From positions 744,001-808,000 of the forward strand of contig CP025321.1 of NCBI GenBank assembly GCA_004014935.1: a stretch of DNA of 64,000 nt. The letters run 5' to 3'. A model generated the notes under the pieces. The model was not told the DNA's origin and searched no databases. It saw nothing but the letters and a program-made list of their open reading frames with translations. The DNA comes from Saccharomycopsis malanga. Its lineage: Eukaryota; Ascomycota; Saccharomycetes; Ascoideales; Saccharomycopsidaceae. Every line of letters begins with the position of its first letter. Within the stretch, counting starts at the first letter, position 1. Of the stretch, positions 18,915 through 29,442 are shown in pieces. The translations under genes were made by a program, and so were the position numbers.

Positions 18915-20249
18915 ATGAGTAGGAATAGTCAAAGTTCTAAACAGTCTCTGGAATTGGTTTTCTTCATCTTTATACGGTTATGGATCTATTCTATTGTGTT
19001 TGTTATTATATGTCTTACAGCGGTTCTTCCTTGGTCCATCTTCCAATTTCACAAGTTTTATGAAACCGTGATAGCACCTCATCATAGCAAGATCATTATT
19101 CCAGTCAGTTTTAGTTATGAATATCTCCATCAACCTCCGTTTGCTGTTCTTGACTTGGCCCAACTCAAACTCTCTCAGCTAGTCTCTGCAGGCGGCCATT
19201 ACGACTTCACTCTCAAGTTCCATGGCTATTGTCCCAGATCTTCTCCCAAGGCTGCGGCCCCTCCTTATTCGTTCGCATCATCCAGCAACTCAGACCTTCT
19301 CTCTGATGCAGTGGATGTTTCTGGAACCAATGGATATCAAGAATATGCTGTCAAGATGTCCATGATAGCTCAGAATGATGCAATACAGTTGTTAAACCAA
19401 TACCATACTGCCAACAATTACCACTACTTTATTAAGAAAAACCCTTCTCGCGATACTGCCCTCCTGCAACCAACTAATTTTCGCTCCAGAAACTCGTGGC
19501 CTGTATCTAGCTATCTCTTTCTGCTCCCACCAGCAAAAGAAAAACATGAATTATACGCCAGTAAAGCCAATAACTGCAAGCATCAGGATCACATCTCGTT
19601 TATTCAGTCGTTCCTTTTGAATTGTAACCATCAAGTTTATGAAAACCGCTTGATTCCGCCTATCTTGAAATATCTTCTTCCTCCATTTATTTATGAGTTT
19701 GGCCTCCCAAAACTTTCCTCCTCTGCCTCAGTTCCATCTTTCATGGCATCCTCTGCCCTCAATAGCATCGTATCAAACTCATACATATCTATCAGACTCC
19801 TCTCCAATTTTAAAATGAACTCTGGCGAATTATGCCGCTTCACTAATAGTCACCTTTTCATAGAGTTCAACCAACGTGTTCTTATTAATAATCTCGATGC
19901 AGTATTAGAACTCCAGCTAGTGCATCGCTCTTGGAACTTGTTTGCTTTTCTAGAAAACCACAGCATCATTGTTCATATTGTTGGTTCAGCATTGCTCTTC
20001 TTCTTCAACATGTTTACATTCTTCCTTGGTTGCATCATCATCTATTACTTCTTGAACAAACAAATTTACACCAACAAGGTAGCCCCGCAATTGCTCAATC
20101 TAGTATCTCTGCTGGCTAATACGCCTGTTGACATTGGCCCGTCCCAAAAAGCAGATAGTCAATATACCATCACTATTGAAGATGGTAGAATTGGCAACAA
20201 CGAGGCCTCGACCCCTTCCACCCAAGCAAGTGATACGGACAAAATATAG
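18915..20249 (+). CDS. SEI1: Seipin (Sei1/Fld1)
   Basis: A 444-residue protein from the first ATG (MSRNSQSSKQ); the frame stays open upstream to 18864, discussed under findings. It has seipin layout: a membrane segment at about residues 15-42 ending in the family-typical LPWSIFQFHKFYETVI, a long luminal beta-rich domain (SKIIIPVSFSYEYLHQPPFAVLDL at its start), and a second membrane segment near 365-392 (VHIVGSALLFFFNMFTFFLGCIIIYYF) with a short cytosolic tail. Seipin forms ring oligomers at ER-lipid droplet contacts and governs droplet size. It is longer than S. cerevisiae Sei1 (285) because of luminal loops. The call rests on topology, the N-terminal motif and its place next to SFP1. Confidence 0.85.
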   Translation: MSRNSQSSKQSLELVFFIFIRLWIYSIVFVIICLTAVLPWSIFQFHKFYETVIAPHHSKIIIPVSFSYEYLHQPPFAVLDLAQLKLSQLVSAGGHYDFTLKFHGYCPRSSPKAAAPPYSFASSSNSDLLSDAVDVSGTNGYQEYAVKMSMIAQNDAIQLLNQYHTANNYHYFIKKNPSRDTALLQPTNFRSRNSWPVSSYLFLLPPAKEKHELYASKANNCKHQDHISFIQSFLLNCNHQVYENRLIPPILKYLLPPFIYEFGLPKLSSSASVPSFMASSALNSIVSNSYISIRLLSNFKMNSGELCRFTNSHLFIEFNQRVLINNLDAVLELQLVHRSWNLFAFLENHSIIVHIVGSALLFFFNMFTFFLGCIIIYYFLNKQIYTNKVAPQLLNLVSLLANTPVDIGPSQKADSQYTITIEDGRIGNNEASTPSTQASDTDKI

Positions 20250-21509
20250 ATTTGGCAAATGACTAGTATTCAATTCTTTTTTGCCCAGTGATTCAAAACG
20301 TTTGAAGGATCTAAATGCTAATTATATCATACAAAACTCATAAGAGTTGACTATATATGTATTATACAAAACTTCGAAGAGTTTTCCTGCTTCTCAAGTT
20401 TTTTCCAAAAGGTGTAGTCTTCAATGCATTTGTATTAAACGTCCAAGACGTTTTTTTAACATTTGGCTGATATAATGTGATCCAATCTGTTATTTATTTG
20501 GGTATTCACTTTTATTTGGTTTTTTACTCTCCGCATCTTCTTGATTATAAACTAGACTTTTCAACAGTTTTTAAACACGACTATTTGAGCATAACTAACA
20601 CTCCTGTACAGATTATATAAAAGTCTATACACATCTAACTCTGGCTAACCTTTAACTGGACTCTTATATTCACCTTGTTATATTTGTTTCATTCGCTTAT
20701 CAATATGATGTATTTCTGATAAGATAGTCATTGATTAATAGTATAATACTTGTATGTACAGCTTTCTTGATATGCGCAACAAGCCTATTCATCCACTACT
20801 TATAACTTTTTTCCCATCTTGAAGTTATTTTGTTTTTTACATACTTTCTTCTTTTTATGTATTCAGTTGAATGACCTAATGACCTTTTAATAAGGAACTT
20901 ATTTTCTTTAAAATATAACAGCTCTCCTTATTTAACCTAATAATCTCCTTATATTTCACGCATATTATATATCAGTTCCTCTCTACACGCTGTATAGTAG
21001 TACCTAATAAAAAACCCAGTATATCCCTTGGAATATCTTAATGGTTTGTTCTTCTTTTAATGGAACACCAGATGGGCTCGGTAAATAAGCTCTAAGCTAT
21101 GTCTAGATCATGCCTCAGTTGCATTAACAGATTCTATTTAAGCTATTTCATTTATCTTCATTGCTAGACACAGACTGATTCTAGGCAGGAAATATTTGAA
21201 TTATATGATGATCAGCATTGTCTACTTGGGACTAATAAATAATAATGTACATTTATATCGTCATTAAGCAAGTCTGAGAAGCAAAAAGAAATGTAAAAGT
21301 ATATGACACAAGAGATCACATCAAAACAGCAAAAAAACCATTCATAGTGTTGGTTATGAAATAATAAACAGGTAACCCAGTAAAACGAAAAAAATAAAAA
21401 ATAAAACACCTTGAAAAAACAATTGGCCCATAAAGACAGAAAATCAAAATTAAATCATAAACAGTGTAGGAGATGTCGAATTTAACAGCATACAGATAGG
21501 CTAAAACCT
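20250..21509. other. Convergent spacer, SEI1 / SNT1
   Basis: A 1.26-kb AT-rich spacer between converging genes, with no gene, RNA or repeat copy that I can support. Confidence 0.45.
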
Positions 21510-24500
21510 TCAATTACCCTGGTTTTCATGAGGTTTGTACTGGTAAGTTGAATATCTTGCCAAATCATTTACAGGGTGTTTTGAAGAGACGTTTGAAGTT
21601 AGATGGTACTCACTCAAACTGTCACCACCATGAGTATTTGTTGTTGGTTGTGGAGATGATTGTTGGCCATAAGCTGCTGCTGCTGCTAATAATGTATCGA
21701 AATTCGAAGAAGTATGAGGTTTAGATGTTGGAATTGTTGAAGAAGAGTATGATGCTCCATTCCAAGCATGGCTACTACTGAGAGAGGGCAATCTACGGTC
21801 TTCTACTTTAGTATGGTTTAACAAACTGTTGACCACTGAAGGCAGCAGTGGTCTACTCGTCAATGGCTGAGGGGCAGAATGGTTCAAAATAGAGCGGGTG
21901 CCCGTTGATTTGAAAGACAAAAGAGACCGTGAGGCATCGAATGGTTTATCTGTTTGTTGCTTGGCATGTGAAGATGTGCTAAAACTTGAAAGCGGCGGAA
22001 GACTCACAGGAGTAGTGCTTCTACTTCCATGCGAATCGTTATTAGGCGAGGTTCCATTATTTAACAAGTTCATAATTGTTGGTTTTTTGTTCGTAGATGT
22101 GCCACTGTCAATCAAATTAGCTATAGATGTTTTAGGAGATTGAGTGGTTTGATTTTTGGTTTCCAGATTGATTAAAGACTGGATTGTCTGGCGTGGCGAT
22201 GCGGTATATGGCAGATCAGCCTTGGCTTGAGGTTGCGAATATGGAACGGGTTGGTAATTATTGTTTAATACCGAAGCAATGTTAGAGCGTCCATATGCTG
22301 GTTGGTTTCGATAATTTTTTGGTTCACGGTCATTGATCAAATTACTGATACTATTTTTGCCATGCTGGTAGTCTGTTTCGTTAGAAAAAGTGCCTAACAA
22401 AGCAGGACCTGCTGATTTTGGAGCAGTACTGTTAGTTTTCGCAATGTCTGGAACAGGAGCCAGAGCAGGAGCAGAAATGACATTGGAAGATGTCAAGGCT
22501 GAAATACTAGGTAAAACAGACCCTACTTCTGTCCCACTTGGAGCCGCATATTGAGTATTAGGTTTCTCAAAGAAATAGCCTAACAGAGGTGCACGCACAG
22601 TCTCACCGGTCTGTAATACTTGTTGTATAGCTTGGGATTTGTACTTGTCAATGATCGATTGAGAAAAAGTGTTATAATTCATCACCACCTTGGATAAACT
22701 CTCCATGCCTTGTTCTTCTCTTTCTCTATCTACTCTTTCGGCCACTTGTCTCCAGCCTTCCTTGTCAGCATTTTTCGCAAAGTAGTTCCGCACCATAATC
22801 GTAGTTTTCGTGCCCAATTCTTTGGCTATGTTGTCCCATTGTGTGCCGTACTTCTGAAGAAGACCAGGAAACATGCCAATGTCTGCAACACTCCAGTAAC
22901 TAGATACTGTTTTTGTCTTTTTAACGTCATCCTTACTGTGGACGGTATCTTTGCTTTGTATGGCGTCCTTGCTGTGAGAAACGCCCTTGTCAACAGTAAC
23001 CGGTAGTTTCTCAGTGGCAGCAGCATAATTTTCAGTGGAAACAATAGTTTCAACCTTCTTTTTCTTTGCTGGAGGTTCTATTGGGCTCACTTGTTTAGGG
23101 ACTGGTTTAATATCTGGCTGTGTGATTGATTCGTTAACAACCGTAGGTTGAACCGCGGCTTCTACAATTGGTTGAGAAATGACTGGGTTTGCCAAGGGTT
23201 CTGATTTAGATATGATCTCTTGTTGCAATTCTATTGGTTCGGTACTTTCTACTTTTCTTTTCAATTTTTTACCGTCAGAAACCTCCTTGATAATCTCATT
23301 AGAAGTTTCATTAACTTCATCTTCAGCAATCAGTTTTGATTTCTCATCGTCCACCTCTACTTTGGTTGCCTCTAGTCTACTTGTCTCTGGCTGAGCAGGC
23401 AATTTGTCTTCAGCCCTCCGGCGATTTTTGGTGGTTCTTTTTTTGGCAGTTGTTTTTCTATTACGTTTATTGGAAACCAATTGTTTGTAATGAACAGTTC
23501 GTTTGGTATTGTAATAATGATTGACACATTCTTCTGGGGTTCTTAAGCCACCCATCAACTGGGATATCTTGCCAAACTTCTTTGGATGAGCCACGTAGGC
23601 ATCGACAAACAACTGATGCTCCTGTTTGTTGAAGGTATCAATAGGATCAGTTACCAAGCGTTTGACAAAAGTTGTTTTATCGACCACCAAATTATTGACA
23701 TTTATGAAATGTTTACTGTATTTTACTACTGGGTCCATGATCATGTTTGGAATTACTGCCGCGTGTTGTTCTGCCTTGTAAAGTGGGTCGTTCATCTTAA
23801 TCTGTTGCAAAATCTTCTCGAATTCTGCCTCAGACGTCACACTATCGGCAATATGATGTCTACTTCTACGACTGGTTGATGATTGTTTTTCCTCCACTGG
23901 AGGCTCCGCAACTTGTTTAAATTCATTGTCAAACAATTGCGATTGATATCCAGGATAAATATCTACCAATTGTTTTTCATTTTCCTCGCACTTGGTGTCC
24001 CATATTGTCTTGTACTGGGAATACTGGCTTTTCAACGATAAAGTGTTGTAATATATTTGTTTTTTACTGCTCTGGAACACTTTCAACAACTTTGGTTTAA
24101 ATACTTGTTCATGTATCAACAAGTTTCGTTCATAGAATGGATATATTGCAAAGTCTCTTACAGGGGTCTGGAGCAAGTACTTTTGATGTTGTATCATTTC
24201 GTCTCTGGGTCTGTTTTTCAAGTCAAACAACTTTTGTTCCAATCGATTGAGCGGAAACACACAGCCTACTCCTACGTTGATATACAACTTTTTGTGTTGT
24301 TTCTTTGGTGCTTGCTTGGCATTCTTTGACCGCCTGTCTGGTTTCTTCAGTGGTACTGGACTTTCGCTTTTGGCTTGTTTGTCTGATTGGAGTATTTCTG
24401 CGACATCTTCTATTTTCGATATCACTGTCTTTTCCTCTTCTTTTACAACAACAACATCATCATCGTCCTTCTTGATGTCTTCTTTTTCGTTATTCTCGTC

Positions 24501-25871
24501 CTCTTCCTCGTCATCATCAAACCGGATTTCTATATCAGAGTCGATATTATAATCGTCATCGTCCTCTTCTTCTGGCTTTTCTGCTGGTTTTGCCTGTATA
24601 TTCTGATGTATGACTTCTGTATCGATCAATGCGCTCTCTCCTTTCGGGGCTTTTAAATCATAAATATTCGATTGATCGCTTGACTGCTTGTCATCGTTTG
24701 TCTTGTTGAACAATGTGACATTACTATCTTTTTTAAAATCACTATTATTTACCAGGCTAGAAATATTATGATTGGAATCCGTTTCGTCCTGATATTCGCT
24801 GTCCAAATCCCTTTCACTGGACGCCACTGGAGACGACGCCTGGGAATTGTTGCCACTTTTCACCGAACCGTACCAATTTGCATACTTTTTCGGTCTACTG
24901 AACTTGCTGTAAGCGGTGTCGTTGTAAGTCGGATACAAGCCGGAATATCCGGAATGGTATTTAGAGCTGAAATAAGTGTCCTGGCCTCCGGGTTTCCCAT
25001 AATAACGTGACAGTTTATACGATTTGGTGTAGCCAGGATAATACGAGTCCCCGTTGACCCGGTCGCCCAGTTCCACGCCATCCACTTCTGCTGGCTTTGC
25101 TTCCACCGGGCTGGCACTGCCATACTTTGGGTTGAAGTACTTTCTCGACCCGTAATTCGAAAACCGGGGATTCGTGTACGAACTGCCACTGTGGTAACCG
25201 GGCGTACTCCGACCAGACGACAACGGCTTATCTAGACCCTTCTTGACATCTTCAGCGGACGTGTTGACAGAAAGCGACGGCTTGGGCTGCTCCAGAAACC
25301 TCTCTGAGCCATCCTGCTGCTCTGCCGTTTGGTAGAGACTCTCCGGGTTGGACTTGACACGCGATGTCTTGCCAACTACATTGTTGGAATATCCATTGGT
25401 GCCAGCGCCCGCGCCAGCCTCGTTGCCATAATACGACTCGTTGGACGTCCGGTGATACTCCTTGCCTTTCTGTCTGCCGTAGTACCCGCTACTGATAAGC
25501 GATCTCTTGCCTGAAAGCGACTCGTACTCAGACTTGCCTGCGCCAGACGGATAGTAGCTCTTAGGGTTGTACGACCGGTAATACGAGCTGCTTCCTGCGG
25601 GGCTGGAAACTCTTCTATAGCTGCCTGCTGCGCTGCTGCTGTTAGCGTTTGCAGTGTAAGGCAAGGGTGACCGTTTCTTATTGGTCTTGTTATTCGCAGT
25701 ACTGTTAATATTAGCAGTATTATTATTGAAATTATTATTAGCATTGACATTACTGTTAGTATTAGTAGTGGTATTGGTGTTAGCAGCAGCATTATTAGCG
25801 CTATTGACACCATTATTCTTATTGCTATTCAGTGAGCCGGCGCCCTTGGGGTCGTTTGAAGGCACCACCAT
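21510..25871 (-). CDS. SNT1: Snt1-like SANT-domain subunit of the Set3 deacetylase complex
   Basis: A 1453-residue protein. The N-terminus is Asn/Ala-rich, then rich in Ser/Tyr/Gly with many SYYG/KYxSG-type units (about 60-330), then strongly acidic (about 440-480). The conserved part begins near 535 with YINVGVGCVFPLNRLEQKLF and a helical segment resembling NCoR/SMRT-type corepressors. Two SANT domains follow: about 745-800 (KQEHQLFVDAYVAHPKKFGK ... CVNHYYNTKRTVHYK) and about 985-1040 (YWSVADIGMFPGLLQKYGTQ ... IMVRNYFAK). The rest is Ser/Pro-rich and disordered, with recurrent short SIxNLI/SVLNN helical motifs. S. cerevisiae Snt1 is part of Set3C with Hos2 and Sif2. Confidence 0.88.
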   Translation of the reverse strand: MVVPSNDPKGAGSLNSNKNNGVNSANNAAANTNTTTNTNSNVNANNNFNNNTANINSTANNKTNKKRSPLPYTANANSSSAAGSYRRVSSPAGSSSYYRSYNPKSYYPSGAGKSEYESLSGKRSLISSGYYGRQKGKEYHRTSNESYYGNEAGAGAGTNGYSNNVVGKTSRVKSNPESLYQTAEQQDGSERFLEQPKPSLSVNTSAEDVKKGLDKPLSSGRSTPGYHSGSSYTNPRFSNYGSRKYFNPKYGSASPVEAKPAEVDGVELGDRVNGDSYYPGYTKSYKLSRYYGKPGGQDTYFSSKYHSGYSGLYPTYNDTAYSKFSRPKKYANWYGSVKSGNNSQASSPVASSERDLDSEYQDETDSNHNISSLVNNSDFKKDSNVTLFNKTNDDKQSSDQSNIYDLKAPKGESALIDTEVIHQNIQAKPAEKPEEEDDDDYNIDSDIEIRFDDDEEEDENNEKEDIKKDDDDVVVVKEEEKTVISKIEDVAEILQSDKQAKSESPVPLKKPDRRSKNAKQAPKKQHKKLYINVGVGCVFPLNRLEQKLFDLKNRPRDEMIQHQKYLLQTPVRDFAIYPFYERNLLIHEQVFKPKLLKVFQSSKKQIYYNTLSLKSQYSQYKTIWDTKCEENEKQLVDIYPGYQSQLFDNEFKQVAEPPVEEKQSSTSRRSRHHIADSVTSEAEFEKILQQIKMNDPLYKAEQHAAVIPNMIMDPVVKYSKHFINVNNLVVDKTTFVKRLVTDPIDTFNKQEHQLFVDAYVAHPKKFGKISQLMGGLRTPEECVNHYYNTKRTVHYKQLVSNKRNRKTTAKKRTTKNRRRAEDKLPAQPETSRLEATKVEVDDEKSKLIAEDEVNETSNEIIKEVSDGKKLKRKVESTEPIELQQEIISKSEPLANPVISQPIVEAAVQPTVVNESITQPDIKPVPKQVSPIEPPAKKKKVETIVSTENYAAATEKLPVTVDKGVSHSKDAIQSKDTVHSKDDVKKTKTVSSYWSVADIGMFPGLLQKYGTQWDNIAKELGTKTTIMVRNYFAKNADKEGWRQVAERVDREREEQGMESLSKVVMNYNTFSQSIIDKYKSQAIQQVLQTGETVRAPLLGYFFEKPNTQYAAPSGTEVGSVLPSISALTSSNVISAPALAPVPDIAKTNSTAPKSAGPALLGTFSNETDYQHGKNSISNLINDREPKNYRNQPAYGRSNIASVLNNNYQPVPYSQPQAKADLPYTASPRQTIQSLINLETKNQTTQSPKTSIANLIDSGTSTNKKPTIMNLLNNGTSPNNDSHGSRSTTPVSLPPLSSFSTSSHAKQQTDKPFDASRSLLSFKSTGTRSILNHSAPQPLTSRPLLPSVVNSLLNHTKVEDRRLPSLSSSHAWNGASYSSSTIPTSKPHTSSNFDTLLAAAAAYGQQSSPQPTTNTHGGDSLSEYHLTSNVSSKHPVNDLARYSTYQYKPHENQGN

Positions 25872-26129
25872 AGCTCATATATTCCATTCAACTGCCCTCG
25901 GCGATAATGAGCACTCCAACAAAATTTAAAAGAGCCACAACGTGTAGTGCTCTATTTTAATTGCCAGATAACGTAATATTCTCTCTCTCTATCTTTTCCT
26001 CAGTTCACGCATTGGGTTGACAGTATTCAATACAAAACCCCAGTGAAAATCCATCTTTTTTTCCTCGTTTTTTACCTACTTTTTCACTATGTTAATATTT
26101 AACGTGAATTGCCAGATATTTAAACGGTG

Positions 26130-26147
26130 TTACCCGGGTATCACGTG
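26130..26147. promoter_or_regulatory. Reb1-type site next to a CACGTG E-box, SNT1 promoter
   Basis: TTACCCGGGTA contains the Reb1 core TTACCCG and is a perfect 10-bp palindrome at 26131-26140. CACGTG, the Cbf1/Pho4-type core, follows at 26142-26147. The cluster is about 260 bases before the SNT1 start, where general regulatory factors typically organise nucleosomes. Confidence 0.55.
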
Positions 26148-26313
26148 AAATGCGGGAATATGTATAATATGCACGGGAGGTGCGTATCATAATAGAGTTG
26201 GAATCCAGTTGGATTTTAGAAGATGTTTCAATGGGCAAGTTGGGGTTTATTAGATGTTTCAATTGAGCTGTGTTAACTGATTGTCCCAATATCTTTCATA
26301 TTCCTTTTCTTCA

Positions 26314-26497
26314 ATACAATAATAATATCATATATTTCGGGCCCAGTACATATCAGTTTCGTATATACGCGCCATGTCTAAAGGGACTTGGTAAGACCCA
26401 ATCATGTCCTGTTGATCATAATCTTCTCACCTGTGCTCCTTTTAGGTCTTTTTTCTCTTCTCCGAGAGCACTGGCCACTGAGCCATACGGACCAGTG
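26314..26497 (-). repeat. SINE-like repeat, short form (copy A)
   Basis: Read on the minus strand: a tRNA-like head with box A TGGCTCAGTGG (26475-26485), then CCAGTGCTCTCGGAGAAGAG. The body includes GATCAACAGGACATG, CCAAGTCCCTTTAGACAT, GCGCGTATATACGAAACTG and TACTGGGC. It ends in a TATTATTATTG tail. The box B region found in longer copies is absent. Confidence 0.8.
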
Positions 26498-26798
26498 GCT
26501 TTTTCTTTAATTTAAAACACATTATTCAATGTAATATTGTAGTCTTGTTATATTGAAGCGTGAAAGTCGAGATGTGAATGGATCAATTTAGATTAGCAAA
26601 TGAATCTGATAAAGCAGCAATATTAAAATGATTACAAATGATTACTGTGTGTAAATCAACAAAATATTTCTTACATAAAATGTCTTACTATGGTACACAT
26701 ATCATTCGCCATTCTGGCATCTATAAAACAAAGGAGGCAACAAGCGAAACGGAAAATAAGGTAAAAATACAGGTAGCTAAATATACAAAGGCGGCAGT

Positions 26799-28877
26799 CT
26801 ACAAGTGGACTGACAAGAGGTCGTTATGAGAGAAGGCGCAATTGCAAGAAGGACATTTTCTCAAGCGAGCAGCTAGACGGTCATTGACACATTCTGAGCA
26901 AAAGACATGGCCACATGATTTCAAAGCTGTGTTTTTGAATCTTATAGAACAAATTGAGCATTTGGCGATAGAAATCAAGCCCTCAAGACGAGCGTCATCT
27001 TCTTTAAAGTCCGCATTGTCGCCTTTCTTGCGATATTTACTGATAAGTTTCTCCAACGATGTGTTTTTTTGTTTTGACAGTTCCAAGTCTTTTTTGAGGA
27101 TAGAGATTTGTTCTTCATTTTCATGGGTTTTTTGAATTGAGATTTTCTTGTCACTACAAAGTTGGTCGTATTTCTTTTTCAAATTATCAAAAGATTTCAA
27201 AAGTTCTACTGATTTGTTTTTCAAAACATCAAATTCTTTGGTTTTTTCCACGCCAACGGTTTTGAAATTCTCCAAATTATTTTCCAACACTTTGTTTTTT
27301 GTCTGTAGCAACTTTTCCGCCTCTTTCATCTGGGATATCAACTCGTTGGATCTAGCCTGCTGGATCTTTAGTGTTTTGAGTTCGTTAGTCAAAGCATCTT
27401 TAGCTCTCATGGCTGCAAAGTACTTTTGGTCGGCCTTATTCTTCTCCAACTTCAACTTGGTGATGAGGTTTTCATTTGCAACTGCGGAAACCAATTTTTT
27501 GTTTAGTTGGGATTGTGCTGTATTGAATGCAGTTTCAATGTCTTTTAATTCTATTATTAGTGCCTGATTTTGTTTCTGCAATGTTTCGAGGCTTACGTCA
27601 TCATAATTGGTGTTCACGAGTTCTTTACGAGTTTCTGATTTCAACGTTTCGATTTCTTTCTTTTGAATATTTATCATGTTTGTTAATTCTTCGTACAATT
27701 CTTTACTTTTCTTGTCGGCTTTTAGCAACTCAAGTTTACTTATCAACTCGTCACGATTAGCTCGTACTCTGGTGAGATCAGACTCTGCCTTTTCGAGCTG
27801 TGTTTGCAACATTTTACGTTCTTCTGTCATTTTTCCCTCAAACTCTTCTTTGAATTTAGTTTGGTTAGATTCCAAGGCAGCAATCTTATTGAGCAATGTG
27901 GCATCTTTTCTACTTAATTCGGTGTTTTCTTTTGTCAACTTGTCTACTCGGCTAAGAAGCGTCTGATACACTATGGAGTTTTGGAGCTCTCCTTCTGTAA
28001 GATTCGCAAGTCTTATTTCATAGGTGGCTACTTGTTGTTTGAACTGAAGTGATTTAGTGGTTTCCTCTTCAAGCTGTTTACTCAATGTGGCAACATTTGC
28101 TTGCAATTCTGCCACACAAACTGTGAGATCTTCCAACTTTTCATCGTTGACTTCAACAGTACTTTCCTTTTCATGATGTGACTGGCCATTAGAAGCCACG
28201 CCGTTAGAAACCGGCTCTTCCAGCTTGACTTCTGGCTCGGGCTCCTCCAACAAAGCCTCGTCGGTTCTCTTCAACGTCTTGGACGTCAACCGGTCATTTA
28301 TACGAGTCAAGTTCAACACCTCAGACCTCAAACTCTTGACACTACTGGTCAACACTTGGTTTTCCTGCTCTAAGAACAATCTTCTAGACTTCTCGGCTGC
28401 CGAATCTTTGGCAACGGATTCCAACTTGTCTTTTATCTCTACAGCGTCTGAAGTTTTCTTCAACAACGGGCTCACTACGTCTAGCAAGATCTTCTTACGA
28501 AGCTCTAGAATCCGGTCAATCTCTGCGGATCTGCCGTCCTCAAGCTCATCAAATATATATAACACATTCTTATAGGCATCCGTGTCCAAAACCAAGCCAT
28601 GGCATCCAAGCAACTCAATCACACTGGTCCACCAGCTCTCAAGCACCACCAACTTGTCTGCATTCGCCTTGCACTTGGCCCTCCATTCCTGCAAGGCCTT
28701 TTCAGACACCGCCAACTCACGCCGGCAAAGTGACAACTTGCGGAAAATCGCCTCCTTTTGGAAATACACGACATCCTCTTGAGTTAAAGGCCCATCCTCG
28801 CTTAACGTATCAAGCACCTTCCGCTTCTTCGTGTCGCCCTCAACGTCAAACAGACTACTTGATCTCTTATGCTCCAT
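26799..28877 (-). CDS. BRE1: Bre1 E3 ubiquitin ligase for histone H2B
   Basis: A 692-residue protein, almost the length of S. cerevisiae Bre1 (700). The start is the ATG giving MEHKRSSSLFDVEGDTKKRK; the frame runs 34 codons further but only from a TTG. Nearly the whole chain is predicted coiled coil, from about residue 170 to 625. A C-terminal C3HC4 RING at about 640-680 reads CSICSIRFKNTALKSCGHVF and CSECVNDRLAARLRKCPSC. Bre1 acts with the E2 Rad6 to monoubiquitinate H2B, which promotes H3K4 and H3K79 methylation. The neighbourhood (BRE1, RPL31, RXT3, YET3) matches S. cerevisiae chromosome IV. Confidence 0.96.
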   Translation of the reverse strand: MEHKRSSSLFDVEGDTKKRKVLDTLSEDGPLTQEDVVYFQKEAIFRKLSLCRRELAVSEKALQEWRAKCKANADKLVVLESWWTSVIELLGCHGLVLDTDAYKNVLYIFDELEDGRSAEIDRILELRKKILLDVVSPLLKKTSDAVEIKDKLESVAKDSAAEKSRRLFLEQENQVLTSSVKSLRSEVLNLTRINDRLTSKTLKRTDEALLEEPEPEVKLEEPVSNGVASNGQSHHEKESTVEVNDEKLEDLTVCVAELQANVATLSKQLEEETTKSLQFKQQVATYEIRLANLTEGELQNSIVYQTLLSRVDKLTKENTELSRKDATLLNKIAALESNQTKFKEEFEGKMTEERKMLQTQLEKAESDLTRVRANRDELISKLELLKADKKSKELYEELTNMINIQKKEIETLKSETRKELVNTNYDDVSLETLQKQNQALIIELKDIETAFNTAQSQLNKKLVSAVANENLITKLKLEKNKADQKYFAAMRAKDALTNELKTLKIQQARSNELISQMKEAEKLLQTKNKVLENNLENFKTVGVEKTKEFDVLKNKSVELLKSFDNLKKKYDQLCSDKKISIQKTHENEEQISILKKDLELSKQKNTSLEKLISKYRKKGDNADFKEDDARLEGLISIAKCSICSIRFKNTALKSCGHVFCSECVNDRLAARLRKCPSCNCAFSHNDLLSVHL

Positions 28878-29442
28878 CGTGATTATCACACCAAGATCAA
28901 TGCAACAAAACTTCTTTTTTACACTTGGTCTGGCAACTCTCTTGTTTTGTTCAACCAGCTTCTTGGGTCTATTTTTCAATGGCTCAATTAAAAAAATAAA
29001 ATAAAAAAAAAGTGCTGGACCGCCCTGTAGTGAACATCTGCTAAAAGAAGAAAATCAAATTTTCGATCAAGCGGGATTACCCGGGCATACCCATACGATG
29101 GTGTGATAGTGCATCCATGTGCATTATAGTGCCTGTGTATGCAGCAAGTGAGTGAAATGTTTTCTTATAGAAAGTGGTTTGGGTTAGTTGGTTGGCTGGT
29201 GGGCAATTAAGTAAGTGTAGAAGAAGGATAATAGAATGGAGCAGTCGTAGTGAAAAATTGGGTTTTGATCTTCTGGCAAGTGGATCTAAGAATCAGTAAG
29301 CGATAGAAGTAAGACTCAATAAGCAGTGGTGGTAAGACTCAGTAAAATTGACAAGCAAAGATATTAGGAGTCATAAATGTATATAGTTGTAACATGTCTT
29401 CTGTGTTTCAAGAGTTTTCCCGTTGTTTTCTTTACTATCATA
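28878..29442. other. BRE1 promoter region
   Basis: Contains ATTACCCGGGC at 29076-29086 (Reb1 core), followed by GCATACCCATAC, a partial Rap1-like core. The rest is purine-rich AAGTAAG/CAGTAAG-like sequence with no gene seen. Confidence 0.45.
29076..29086. promoter_or_regulatory. Reb1-type site, BRE1 promoter
   Basis: TTACCCGGG core about 200 bases before the BRE1 start, the same core and nearly the same flanks as in the SNT1 promoter. Confidence 0.5.

Larger units (their letters stand above)
25872..26798. other. SNT1 promoter, SINE copy A and BRE1 3' flank
   Basis: Contains the Reb1/CACGTG cluster at 26130 and repeat copy A at 26314-26497. The remainder up to the BRE1 stop shows nothing coding. 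Confidence 0.5.

Noticed and set aside
2266-28877. RXT3, SNT1 and BRE1 as a functional chromatin gene cluster
   Set aside because: RXT3 and BRE1 are neighbours in S. cerevisiae through ancestral order with RPL31 between them, and SNT1 belongs to a different complex; proximity is explained without co-function.
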